Assembly (NCBI GenBank): GCA_966249405.1
Contig: CBINDO010000006.1
Location: 1-64,000 of the forward strand
Source: SZUA-265 sp966249405
GTDB lineage: Bacteria; Myxococcota_A; Polyangia; Polyangiales; Polyangiaceae
Direction of reading: 5' to 3'
DNA length: 64,000 bases
Part shown: positions 51,310 through 59,077 of the stretch, one piece after another
How the letters are laid out: the number at the start of each line of letters is the position of its first letter
How positions within the stretch are numbered: the first letter of the stretch is position 1
Position numbers and translations under genes: made by a program
Notes under the pieces: generated by a model
The model's database searches: none
The model's input: only the letters and a program-made list of their open reading frames with translations
What the model was told of the DNA's origin: nothing

Positions 51310-52572
51310 ATGAGCGAGCCTGCCGCCGTAATCCCGACGATCCCTCCACCCAGGTCGCGATTCCCGCTCGCCGCACAAATTGCGGTCGGCATGGGGCTCG
51401 GACTGGTTCTCGGACCTTGGATGCTGCGCTTCGAGCCACTCTTGGCGGAGGTGGCGCGGCTCGTCATTCAAGCCATCAAGGGCGCAGCGACGCCGCTCTT
51501 GTTCCTGTCGATCGTGCTCGCGGTGACGCAAACCAACGTTAGCGCCCGCGCTGGCGTGCGCTTGGTCTTTTTCGCGTTGTTCAATACCTCCGTTGCGTTG
51601 TTGTTGGGCCTCTTGCTCACCAACGTGTTTCAGCCCGGACGAGTGCTCGGTAAAGCCGTTGGGCAAGCCATGTCGGGATCGGCGGCCGAGTACGCAGGCA
51701 AGAAGATCGATTTCGTCAAGACGATCGCGAGTTACGTCCCGACCGACATGGTCAGTCCCTTCGCCAACAACGCCGTCATCAGCGTCGTTATCCTAGCTGT
51801 GCTACTCGGCGCCGGGTTGCGCGCGGCGCGGCACCGTGCCCCGGAGATGCCGGGGTTCGGGTACATCGGGGCTGCGCTCGAGGCGCTGCTCAAGGCGGTG
51901 GAGTGGGTGCTGGGCGCTGTCATCCGCCTCGTTCCGTTTGCGGTGTTCTGCAGCGTTGCGCGCACTGTGGCGCAGCACGGCTACGCGCCGCTCGCCGGCC
52001 TCGGAGTCTACGTCGTCGTGATCCTGGCTGGTCTCGCCTTGCACGTCGCCATCACGTTTCACGCGTGGCTCGTGCTCTACGCCAAGATTCGCTTGCGCGA
52101 CTTTTGGAGGGTGGCCCGGGAACCCGTCGTCTACGCCTTGGGCACGAACTCGAGCTTGGCGACGCTGCCGATCACTCTGCACGCCCTACGCCGCCTGCGC
52201 GTCTCGCCTGCGGCATCCGCCCTCGGCGCGTGCGTGGGGACGAACCTGAACAACGACGGAATCGTGCTGTACGAGGGGATGGCGTTCTTGATGGTCGCTC
52301 AGGCGCTCGGCGTGCAGCTGTCGCTCGGCGACCAATTTCTAGCGGCCGCCTGCTGCATCGTCGCCGCGATGGGCGTCGCCGGCATCCCGGAGGCTGGGTT
52401 CGTTTCACTGGCGCTGGTGCTCAATACCGTAGGGCTCCCCATCGACCTGCTGCCGCTTCTGCTGGGAGTGGATTGGATCGTGGCGCGCGCCCGTTCCGTG
52501 ACGAACGTGCTGAGCGACATGTTGTTATCCATTCTGGTCGATCGGAGCGGGGTGGAAGCCGAAGCTGGTTAG
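51310..52572 (+). CDS. Dicarboxylate/amino acid:cation symporter (SDF family)
   Basis: A 420-residue transporter of the GltP/DctA/glutamate-transporter fold. It shows the first-half helices, the HP1 loop VYALGTNSSLATLPITLHAL with the serine-rich tip and the TM7/8 LNNDGIVLYEGMAFLMVAQAL with the NxD/NxG signature, then GVAGIPEAGFVSLALVLNTV (HP2). It would bring in glutamate, aspartate or C4-dicarboxylates with Na+ or H+. ATG 51310 is favoured because the upstream part overlaps the divergent toroid gene and is charged; 51286 is an alternative. A long gap with the ZTP riboswitch follows. Confidence 0.93.
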   Translation: MSEPAAVIPTIPPPRSRFPLAAQIAVGMGLGLVLGPWMLRFEPLLAEVARLVIQAIKGAATPLLFLSIVLAVTQTNVSARAGVRLVFFALFNTSVALLLGLLLTNVFQPGRVLGKAVGQAMSGSAAEYAGKKIDFVKTIASYVPTDMVSPFANNAVISVVILAVLLGAGLRAARHRAPEMPGFGYIGAALEALLKAVEWVLGAVIRLVPFAVFCSVARTVAQHGYAPLAGLGVYVVVILAGLALHVAITFHAWLVLYAKIRLRDFWRVAREPVVYALGTNSSLATLPITLHALRRLRVSPAASALGACVGTNLNNDGIVLYEGMAFLMVAQALGVQLSLGDQFLAAACCIVAAMGVAGIPEAGFVSLALVLNTVGLPIDLLPLLLGVDWIVARARSVTNVLSDMLLSILVDRSGVEAEAG

Positions 52573-52607
52573 AGTCGTTGACGGCAGGGGGAGGTAGGCG
52601 TTATGGG

Positions 52608-52690
52608 GAGGCACTCGGGCAACTGGCGATGACGTGGGCCACCACGGGGAAGCTCGAGAGCAGTCTGGCCGCTCGCCTGGGCCGCCCCAA
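52608..52690 (+). promoter_or_regulatory. ZTP (pfl motif) riboswitch upstream of glyA
   Basis: The sequence GGCAACTGGCGATGACGTGG, the CCACCACGGGGAAGCTCG segment and the closing GCCGCTCGCCTGGGCCGC match the conserved parts of the pfl/ZTP aptamer: CUGGCG, the GUGG/CCAC stem, GGGGAAGC and the pseudoknot-forming CGCCUGGGC. ZTP riboswitches sense the folate-stress alarmone ZMP/ZTP and commonly control one-carbon genes such as glyA, which starts 57 bases downstream. A hairpin CC(G)AAGCA-TC-TGCTTGG follows at 52692-52709, without a T-run, so translational control is the likelier mode. Confidence 0.85.
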
Positions 52691-52746
52691 CGCCGAAGCA
52701 TCTGCTTGGTGAATCGGACGACGGGGTTCTAGAAGTCGGAGTAGCT

Positions 52747-54240
52747 ATGTCAGAATCTCGCCCGTCCCGTTTGGTTGGTTACTTGAACTCTCTCCAAGGC
52801 GGCCAGCCGCATCCGGCTACCGCGGCAGTATTGGCCACGCTCGATCACGTGGGCAGCACGTTGCCCCAGGTCGCCGACGCGATTGTCAACGAGCTGCGCG
52901 ACCAACGCGGTAGCCTCAAGTTGATCGCCAGCGAGAACTACAGCTCGCTCGCCGTGCAACTCGCTCAGGGCAACTGGTTCACCGACAAGTACGCCGAGGG
53001 CATCTCCGGCCACCGCTTCTACGCGGGATGCGACAACGTCGACGCCGTCGAGTCGGAAGCGAGTCGCTTGGCGTGCAGCTTGTTCGGTGCAGACCACGCC
53101 TATGTCCAGCCGCACTCCGGCGCCGACGCGAACATGGTCGCGTTCTCGGCGATCTTGTCGGCTACGGTGCAGCAACCGATCCTGGAACGCCTCGGTGAGA
53201 CGAATCTCGCGAAGTTGTCGCGTGAGCAGTGGAACGAAGTGCGGCACGCGCTGCACAACCAGAAGCTGTTGGCCTTGGATTACTACTCGGGTGGGCACCT
53301 GACGCACGGCTACCGCTTCAACGTCTCCGGGCACTTGTTCGACGCGTACAGCTATAGCGTCTCCAAGGAGACGGGGCTGGTCGATCTCGACGCTCTCCGC
53401 AAGCAGGTGCACGAGCTCAAGCCGCGCATCTTGTTGGCTGGCTACAGCGCCTACCCGCGCAAACTCAATTTCGCCAAAATGCGCGAGATCGCTGACGAAG
53501 TCGGTGCCGTGTTCATGGTCGACATGGCGCACTTCGCCGGCCTGGTTGCGGGCAAGGTGTTCACCGGGGACTACGATCCAGTGCCGCACGCGCACGTGGT
53601 TACGTCCACCACGCACAAGACGCTGCGCGGCCCGCGCGGTGGTCTCGTGTTGTGCAAGAAGGAATTTGCCGAATTCGTGGACAAGGGCTGTCCGGCGATC
53701 CTGGGTGGCCCATTGCCCCACGTGATGGCTGCAAAGGCCGTTGCGTTCCACGAAGCGAGCCAGCCGAGTTTCGCCACCTACGCCCAAAAGATCGTCGAGA
53801 ACTCGGGAGCGTTGGCCCGGGCTTGTATCGAACAGGGCATGACCGTGCTCACCGGAGGTTCGGACAACCACCTCCTGCTCGTCGACGTCTCGAAGAGTTA
53901 CGGACTCACGGGTCGTCAGGCGGAGTCGGCGCTGCGCGAGTGCGGCATCACTTTGAACCGCAACTCGTTGCCGTTCGACGCCAACGGCCCCTGGTACACC
54001 AGCGGCCTGCGCCTCGGAACCCCTGCTACCACTTCGCGTGGCATGGGCAAGGCAGAGATGGCCGAAATCGCCAAGGTCGTGCACTCCGTGTTGTCGCAAA
54101 CCAAGCCCGCTACGAGCCCTTCGGGCGAGGTCAGCAAAGCCAAGTACGACTTGCCGGCAAACGCGAAGACGAGCGCTCAAGGCCGCGTACGCGACTTGCT
54201 CGGCGGCTTCCCGCTCTACCCCGAGCTCGGCGCGCTGTAA
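52747..54240 (+). CDS. glyA: Serine hydroxymethyltransferase, long form
   Basis: A 497-residue PLP enzyme converting serine + tetrahydrofolate to glycine + methylene-THF. Recognised by LKLIASENYSSLAVQLAQG, NWFTDKYAEGISGHRFYAGC, the AYVQPHSGADANMVAFSAIL stretch, the PLP-lysine motif TSTTHKTLRGPRGG (near residues 284-297) and the C-terminal LRLGTPATTSRGM. It is about 80 residues longer than the usual 415-420: there is an N-terminal extension and an insertion near 140-185 (SATVQQPILERLGETNLAKL onward). I recall similar long GlyA in Chlamydiae; that should be checked. GGAG sits five bases before the ATG. It is controlled by the ZTP riboswitch. A hairpin follows. Confidence 0.95.
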   Translation: MSESRPSRLVGYLNSLQGGQPHPATAAVLATLDHVGSTLPQVADAIVNELRDQRGSLKLIASENYSSLAVQLAQGNWFTDKYAEGISGHRFYAGCDNVDAVESEASRLACSLFGADHAYVQPHSGADANMVAFSAILSATVQQPILERLGETNLAKLSREQWNEVRHALHNQKLLALDYYSGGHLTHGYRFNVSGHLFDAYSYSVSKETGLVDLDALRKQVHELKPRILLAGYSAYPRKLNFAKMREIADEVGAVFMVDMAHFAGLVAGKVFTGDYDPVPHAHVVTSTTHKTLRGPRGGLVLCKKEFAEFVDKGCPAILGGPLPHVMAAKAVAFHEASQPSFATYAQKIVENSGALARACIEQGMTVLTGGSDNHLLLVDVSKSYGLTGRQAESALRECGITLNRNSLPFDANGPWYTSGLRLGTPATTSRGMGKAEMAEIAKVVHSVLSQTKPATSPSGEVSKAKYDLPANAKTSAQGRVRDLLGGFPLYPELGAL

Positions 54241-54251
54241 CACTCAGGGAA

Positions 54252-54280
54252 ACGCGCCGCGCTCTCACAGCGCGGCGCGT
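54252..54280 (+). terminator. Hairpin after glyA
   Basis: ACGCGCCGCGCT-CTCAC-AGCGCGGCGCGT, a perfect 12-bp stem 11 bases after the glyA stop. No T-run follows, so Rho-independent termination may be inefficient. Confidence 0.65.
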
Positions 54281-54290
54281 GCCTGCGCTT

Positions 54291-54326
54291 CCGGTCCTCA
54301 CGTACTTCATGTACGCTCCGGTCCGG
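54291..54326. repeat. Intergenic inverted-repeat element
   Basis: CGTAC-TTCAT-GTACG inside CCGG-flanked arms (CCGGTCCTCACGTAC and GTACGCTCCGGTCCGG). I recall closely similar short elements scattered between genes in several bacterial genomes; only one copy is visible here. Nothing else is seen in 54281-54515. Confidence 0.4.
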
Positions 54327-54515
54327 TTCTCGCAAATCCGGCATCCTTTCGAAGGCTTACCGCGAGGGTGTAGGTGGGCGGGAGCCGGCAGGCGCCGCGC
54401 AGGTGCTGGGCCCAACCCCCATCCAGCGATCGGCGAGGCGCGACCTGGTCTCCACGTGGCGTCGGCGCGGGCGCCAGGAGAGGTCTCGACAGGGAGCCGT
54501 CGATGCCATTAGCGG

Positions 54516-55730
54516 TCAGGGCTGCAAGATGCTGACGCGGCCAGGTTTGCGGAACAGCAGTTTGCCTGTCTCACCAGGGCAGCCCCAACACGTCGAGAAG
54601 TGGAGACGCGGGCGAATCGAGTCACTGTACGCGAAGGTGACGGGCCCGACCTCGTTTTCCATGATGTAGCTCGACGCCAGGACGTATTGGTCGTCGGGTA
54701 ACACGTGGTAGGCGAGGACGAAGCTCGTCGTTTTTCCGCTCTTACCGCCGAGGACGAGAAACCGTGCCCCCAAGGTTGGGCTCCAAAGTAATGGGCCCGT
54801 CGAAAAGTCGAAGCCTTTGCGGTCTCCGGGGCCGCGAGAGATCACGGTGTTCGTTGCCTCGGGATCGGCGAACAACACCAGGTCTTTGGCGAGCCCTGCG
54901 GTGCGGGGCTCGGATTCGAGCAGCTTGCGGATCCGTGACGGGCTCGTGTTGGGGCGCTCGAACACCGCGTAGTCGATCGGCTCTTCCACGCGCGCGGCGT
55001 TGGGCGCTCCGTAGCAGCAGCGTACTGCGGCGCCGGCTTGGTCGTCGGCGGTGTGGGGGTGGCGCAGGCTGCAACGTTCGTCGAGCCGGTCGGTAGACGA
55101 GCTAGGTTTACCGCGCAACACGGACTGGCCGTGAAACTCCGACGCCGGCCCGAAGCGGCTCGCGGTCCATTCGGGCAAGACCCCGAGCCCGGCCACGCCG
55201 AACCCGGACTCGCACGGTTCGGTTGCGCAATCCGCTGGGTGTTTACCTGCTGCGAACGGGTGTTGCTCTGGGCCACGGCACGCGCGCTCCCACTCGAGCT
55301 CGGTGCACAGGCGCCCGCCTTGTTGGCTGCACCACGAGGCCGCTTCGTCGGCGGAGTTGGCGCGTTTGGGCGTCGCCCCGGGGTCGTTGGGATAGGGTAA
55401 CACGTCGATCCCGAACTCACCGAGTTTGACCCGAAACGGTAAGGGTTCGAGCTCCGGACGCCAGTCGAAGTCACCGGGGTGGGTGCCCGCGAGCAGCTCA
55501 CCGGTTTCGATGTCGCGTCGTTGCCCCCGTTCCAAGTGGTTCCGCGACGGCGCGGCGCTCGAAGCGGCGGTCGCTTGCGGCCCCGACGGCGCGGTTGCAG
55601 CAGGATCGGCTTCTTTGCGACATCCGACCAGCACCGACACCGCGGTAATCGCTGTCCAGAGCCGTGCACGCGCGGGGTTGCAGCCGGGTTGCGGGGCGAC
55701 GGGGCGGCGGGTTTTTCGTGGGACGACCAT
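54516..55730 (-). CDS. Lipoprotein with a formylglycine-generating-enzyme-like (SUMF1) domain
   Basis: A 404-residue lipoprotein: N-terminal helix with Cys37 (VSVLVGC), a short linker, then a domain (about 95-255) of the FGE-sulfatase type, shown by DEAASWCSQQGGRLCTELEWERACRG near residues 127-152 (family form A-x2-YC-x4-RLPTEAEWEYAAR) and the closing LRGKPSSSTDRLDERCS and AAVRCCYG. In this fold such domains either make formylglycine or, more often in lipoproteins, act as ligand-binding or structural modules. The last 145 residues form a separate domain I cannot name. The catalytic Cys pair of true FGE is not clearly conserved. It converges with glyA. Confidence 0.75.
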   Translation of the reverse strand: MVVPRKTRRPVAPQPGCNPARARLWTAITAVSVLVGCRKEADPAATAPSGPQATAASSAAPSRNHLERGQRRDIETGELLAGTHPGDFDWRPELEPLPFRVKLGEFGIDVLPYPNDPGATPKRANSADEAASWCSQQGGRLCTELEWERACRGPEQHPFAAGKHPADCATEPCESGFGVAGLGVLPEWTASRFGPASEFHGQSVLRGKPSSSTDRLDERCSLRHPHTADDQAGAAVRCCYGAPNAARVEEPIDYAVFERPNTSPSRIRKLLESEPRTAGLAKDLVLFADPEATNTVISRGPGDRKGFDFSTGPLLWSPTLGARFLVLGGKSGKTTSFVLAYHVLPDDQYVLASSYIMENEVGPVTFAYSDSIRPRLHFSTCWGCPGETGKLLFRKPGRVSILQP

Positions 55731-55819
55731 CGGCGTCGCCTACTGAGCACGACCGAGCCGGCACGACAAGGCCGAAGCGGGCTTGACCGAGCCGGGGCAC
55801 ATCTGACAAGAGGCGGCCC

Positions 55820-56365
55820 ATGGCGCGCTATCAGGTTGGGCCCGGCACGGTGGTGCACCTCTCATATCAGTTGTTCGATGCGGAAGATGCGCTGGTCGAG
55901 TCATCGGACCCCGAACTGCCGCTCGCGTTCTTGTTTGGGTACGGCCAAGTGGCGCCGGCCATCGAGACCGCTCTGAGCGGCGCCGAACTGAGCGAGAAGC
56001 GCGTTCTTCGCTTGAATGCCGATGAAGCGTTCGGGGAGCGCGACGCCGACGCCATCCTCGAACTCGATGCCTCCGAGTTTCCCCCGGGCACCACTCTCGG
56101 TGACGAGTTCGAGGCCGAGGACGAAGAGGGTGGCAGTGTAAGTATGAAGATCGTGGAGGTCGATGCCGACAACAACCGCGTTTGGGTTGACACCAATCAC
56201 CCCTTGGCGGGGCAGAAGATCCGCATCGAGTTCTTGGTCGAAGGCGTCCGTCCCGCCACGGGCGCCGAAATCGCTCAAGCCGAAGAAGCGCTCGCGCACG
56301 CCGAAGAACCCGAAGACGATGCCGCCGGGTTACTCCCCGTCGAACGTTTGCTAAGGCCGCGTTGA
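55820..56365 (+). CDS. FKBP-type peptidyl-prolyl isomerase, SlyD-like
   Basis: A 181-residue isomerase/chaperone with the FKBP plus insert-in-flap architecture of SlyD: VGPGTVVHLSYQLFDAEDAL (strand 1), LAFLFGYGQVAPAIETALSG, the insert-in-flap region RVLRLNADEAFGERDAD through GDEFEAEDE and the VWVDTNHPLAGQKIRIEF closing strands. It would catalyse prolyl isomerisation during folding. The metal-binding His-rich tail of enteric SlyD is missing; the C-terminal 35 residues are acidic. ATG 55820 has AGAGGCGG upstream. It is 98 bases before the PFEP-repeat gene. Confidence 0.92.
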   Translation: MARYQVGPGTVVHLSYQLFDAEDALVESSDPELPLAFLFGYGQVAPAIETALSGAELSEKRVLRLNADEAFGERDADAILELDASEFPPGTTLGDEFEAEDEEGGSVSMKIVEVDADNNRVWVDTNHPLAGQKIRIEFLVEGVRPATGAEIAQAEEALAHAEEPEDDAAGLLPVERLLRPR

Positions 56366-56463
56366 TGCGCTAACACCTGGGGGTTGCCAGCGGCGATTGC
56401 TTGTGGCACAGGGTCCGACCTCCAAAATCCACACCCCCATTCAAAAGGGTAGAGGGTAAAGCC

Positions 56464-57402
56464 ATGAACCAACCTGAGAATTTCGAATACGACGTCAGAA
56501 TCCGCAAGCGCATGTTGGCCCGCGGTCGCGTCAACGCCGACGGCGTCGCTGCGCGCTTGGCCGCGTTGAAGGATGTCGCCAGCAACTCGGAGGTGATCGA
56601 CCTCGAACAGCCCGCGCTGATCAACGAGAAAGAAATGTTGCCGGAACCGCCGATGGCGGGGTTGGTTGGACTCGGCATCCCGCCCTTGGCAGATCCCGCG
56701 CCTCCGTTGCACGGCATCGGCATGGGGCTCGGGCGTGTCTCACCGCTCGAGGGGGGGCGCATCCCGCTGTACGAGCCCGCGCCGCGCATGTCGGCATACG
56801 AACCCATCGGCAAGATCGATCCGTTCGAGCCCGCGCCGCCCGTCGATCCGTATCGCGCCGCCGTGCCCGCGCCTCGCCCCAACTACGAGATCCCCGGCCG
56901 TGTCTCGCCGTTCGAGCCCGCGCCGAAGGTGAACCCGTTCGAGCCCGCGCCGAAGGTGAACCCGTTCGAGCCGAACTCGCCCGCACAGCGCCCCAACTAC
57001 GGGGTGCCGCCGCAGGGGCCGCCGCCAGGTTACCGCCCCCCGGCTCCGGCGCCATCTCCTTACGGCGCCGGTTACGGTTACCCGCCGCCGGTCGCGGCTC
57101 CGCCGGGCATGGGTGGCGGGCCAGTCCCCGGTGCGAGCCCCTACGCACCGTTCTCGCCGTTCAATCCGCCGCCACCTCCGGCGTACGCGAACCCCCCGGT
57201 GAGCGCTGGCTTCCCGCCGCCTCCGATGCATCACGATCCGTCGCAACCCGCACCCCTCGTGAGCCCGTTCGAGCCGTCGCCGCCGCTTCCCATCAGTCCT
57301 TTCGAAGCGGGGCCGATGTCTCCGTTCCAGGCAGGGCCAGCGCCGGTTCCCCCAGGTGGACAGTTCCCGCCGGGATTTCCGTTGAAAGACGACAAGAAGT
57401 AA
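56464..57402 (+). CDS. Proline-rich protein with repeated PFEP motifs
   Basis: A 312-residue protein without a recognised domain. The first 70 residues look folded and helical (MNQPENFEYDVRIRKRML onward). The remainder is Pro-rich and disordered, with repeated short motifs: DPFEPAPP, SPFEPAPK, NPFEPAPK, NPFEPNS, SPFEPSPP and the variants SPFEAGPM, SPFQAGPA, LYEPAPR and AYEPIGK, about nine in all. Two copies are exact 27-base duplications at 56908-56961. Repeated short linear motifs of this kind usually act as multivalent docking sites. There is no signal peptide or membrane helix. ATG 56464 has AGAGGG seven to twelve bases upstream. The partner is unknown. Confidence 0.8.
   Translation: MNQPENFEYDVRIRKRMLARGRVNADGVAARLAALKDVASNSEVIDLEQPALINEKEMLPEPPMAGLVGLGIPPLADPAPPLHGIGMGLGRVSPLEGGRIPLYEPAPRMSAYEPIGKIDPFEPAPPVDPYRAAVPAPRPNYEIPGRVSPFEPAPKVNPFEPAPKVNPFEPNSPAQRPNYGVPPQGPPPGYRPPAPAPSPYGAGYGYPPPVAAPPGMGGGPVPGASPYAPFSPFNPPPPPAYANPPVSAGFPPPPMHHDPSQPAPLVSPFEPSPPLPISPFEAGPMSPFQAGPAPVPPGGQFPPGFPLKDDKK
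56908..56973 (+). repeat. 27-bp coding direct repeat
   Basis: CCGTTCGAGCCCGCGCCGAA with GGTGAAC occurs at 56908 and again, identical, at 56935, then a partial copy at 56962. It encodes PFEPAPKVN in frame and shows recent repeat expansion within the PFEP protein. Confidence 0.85.
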
Positions 57403-57415
57403 ACCTGGCGCAGTT

Positions 57416-57445
57416 AGCGGGCACCTGACGTAACGAGCGCCCGCT
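57416..57445. terminator. Possible terminator between convergent genes
   Basis: AGCGGGC and GCCCGCT arms with a 16-base loop, just after the PFEP gene stop (57402) and before the PAS-HisKA stop (57473). Confidence 0.4.
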
Positions 57446-57472
57446 TCCGGAGGCGGCCTCGGTGATCGGCGA

Positions 57473-58960
57473 TCACTTGAGGCCGTCGCCGTTTTTGTTT
57501 GCCGCCTTCTCGAGGTCGAGGATCGACGCGCCTCCGACGTAGGCTTTCGTTTCGTAGCGGGTGATCCTGCCGATGCGTTTGACGATCTCGGCCATGCGTT
57601 GCGCCTGACCGATGATTACCGACGCCGCGGTGGTGACGTCCGGTTGCGTGCATTTTCGCTGCAGGAGCTCGGAATAGCTCAAGACGCACGTCAGCGGTTG
57701 GTTGAGCTCATGAGCCGTCATGCCCGCTAGCTCCGCTAGGGCAACACCCTTCTCCTTTTCGCGCAGATCGGTTTCGGCCTGTGTCAGACGTTGGCGCATC
57801 GCCAACTCTTGTCGGATATCGGTGAACACGCCCACCGTCGCCACTGGTCTGCCATCTTCGCGCACCAGCGCGGCCGAGAGCCGAACCGGGATCGCCTGTC
57901 CTTGCTTGTCGATCATGAAGGTCTCGTAGCCCTCGAGTCGACCAGCACCGCCATCCTCGGGCGAGCGAATGCGTCGCATCACGGCTTCGGCTCCGCCCGG
58001 CGGGTAGAGGTCTCGCACGTTGAGACGACCGATGACGGTACCTGGCGGATAGCCGAAGATGCGCGAGGCGGCGCGATTGAACACCAAGATGTTGCCCTTG
58101 AGGTCGGCCGAGACGATGGCGTCGACGGAGCTGTCGATCACGCGCTCGAGGAAGTCTTTGGTGTGCGTGAGAGCGCGCTCGGTTTCGCGCTGCGCCGTGA
58201 CGTCGCGGAACGTCAACAAGATCGCCTTGGCGTTCTTCGAGATCACGCTCGCGCTCACGCTTAGAACGTGCGTACCCGAACTCGTGGTCACCGCGAAGTC
58301 GGAAGACATCGGTGACTGTCCGGATTGAAGCGCTTTGGCCAACGTCGCGGCGCGTCTGCGATCCGACGGCTGCAAGAGGTCGATGACGCTCGCGGCTCCG
58401 GGGGGACTCGGGTTTTGCGCTGCGAAGGCCTTGGCGACGGGATTGGCATACAGCACCTCGCCCGCGTAGCTCACCACGACCATGCCGTCGGCGGAATTGC
58501 GGAAGAACTCAGCGTAGGGTTTGAAGAAGTTCAGACGCCGTTGGGCTTGAGTTTTCTCCCCGCTTTTGTGCGTCGCGTGAACGCGATCGTGCCACCTCAG
58601 ATGTTCGATGACCTGTTCGACGACCGCGTTTCCCTGCACCCACACGAGGCCGTCGCAGCTTCGAGCGAAGCCTTGCGGCGGTGAGACACGTGTCAGGCCG
58701 AGCAGCGGCAAGGTCAGGTTGTCGGCCAGTTCTCGCAGCGATGCGAGGTGAGGGAGCAGCTCCTCCGAACAATCGACCACGATCGCGTGGCAATCGGTGG
58801 GCACATCGAAGAGCGGAGGGGCGTCGGCGTGCGCATACACGGGGTGGATGGTGGCGCCACCGGCGGCCAGCGCAGAAAATGCCGCGCGCGCGTGAGGTGA
58901 GGCGTAAACGGCCACGATGCTGAGCTCGGACGAGGCCACGTCACGGGTAAGTGAAGCCAC
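57473..58960 (-). CDS. PAS-PAS-HisKA signalling protein without an ATPase domain
   Basis: About 495 residues from GTG 58960. An N-terminal domain of about 125 residues resembles a divergent receiver-like fold (ELSIVAVYASPHARAAF, then HAIVVDCSEELLPHL). Two PAS domains follow: about 160-270 (YAEFFRNSADGMVVVSYAGE) and about 285-405 (DFLERVIDSSVDAIVSADL with GYPPGTVIGRL). Then a HisKA-like segment has the acceptor His in GMTAHELNQPLTCVLSYSEL near residue 425. The protein ends about 60 residues later with no N-box or G-box. Only 70 bases remain before the next gene, so the HATPase_c domain is truly absent rather than frameshifted off. It is divergent from the AgmX-like lipoprotein. GTG 58939 is an alternative start. 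Confidence 0.82.
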   Translation of the reverse strand: MASLTRDVASSELSIVAVYASPHARAAFSALAAGGATIHPVYAHADAPPLFDVPTDCHAIVVDCSEELLPHLASLRELADNLTLPLLGLTRVSPPQGFARSCDGLVWVQGNAVVEQVIEHLRWHDRVHATHKSGEKTQAQRRLNFFKPYAEFFRNSADGMVVVSYAGEVLYANPVAKAFAAQNPSPPGAASVIDLLQPSDRRRAATLAKALQSGQSPMSSDFAVTTSSGTHVLSVSASVISKNAKAILLTFRDVTAQRETERALTHTKDFLERVIDSSVDAIVSADLKGNILVFNRAASRIFGYPPGTVIGRLNVRDLYPPGGAEAVMRRIRSPEDGGAGRLEGYETFMIDKQGQAIPVRLSAALVREDGRPVATVGVFTDIRQELAMRQRLTQAETDLREKEKGVALAELAGMTAHELNQPLTCVLSYSELLQRKCTQPDVTTAASVIIGQAQRMAEIVKRIGRITRYETKAYVGGASILDLEKAANKNGDGLK

Positions 58961-59077
58961 GCGAAAACCATACGCGTTTCCCCCGCCGGTGCCAGGGGCC
59001 CGGCGCTTCGACCCAACGGTTTTCGAAATTAGCGAGTTCGGCTTGGTCACCCGACGAAGCTTGGTTATCACCGCGCC

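Noticed and set aside
52750..54243. A 497-codon minus-strand frame exactly antisense to glyA
   Set aside because: It mirrors the codon pattern of a high-GC gene on the other strand. The sense product is a clear GlyA; the antisense peptide has no motif.
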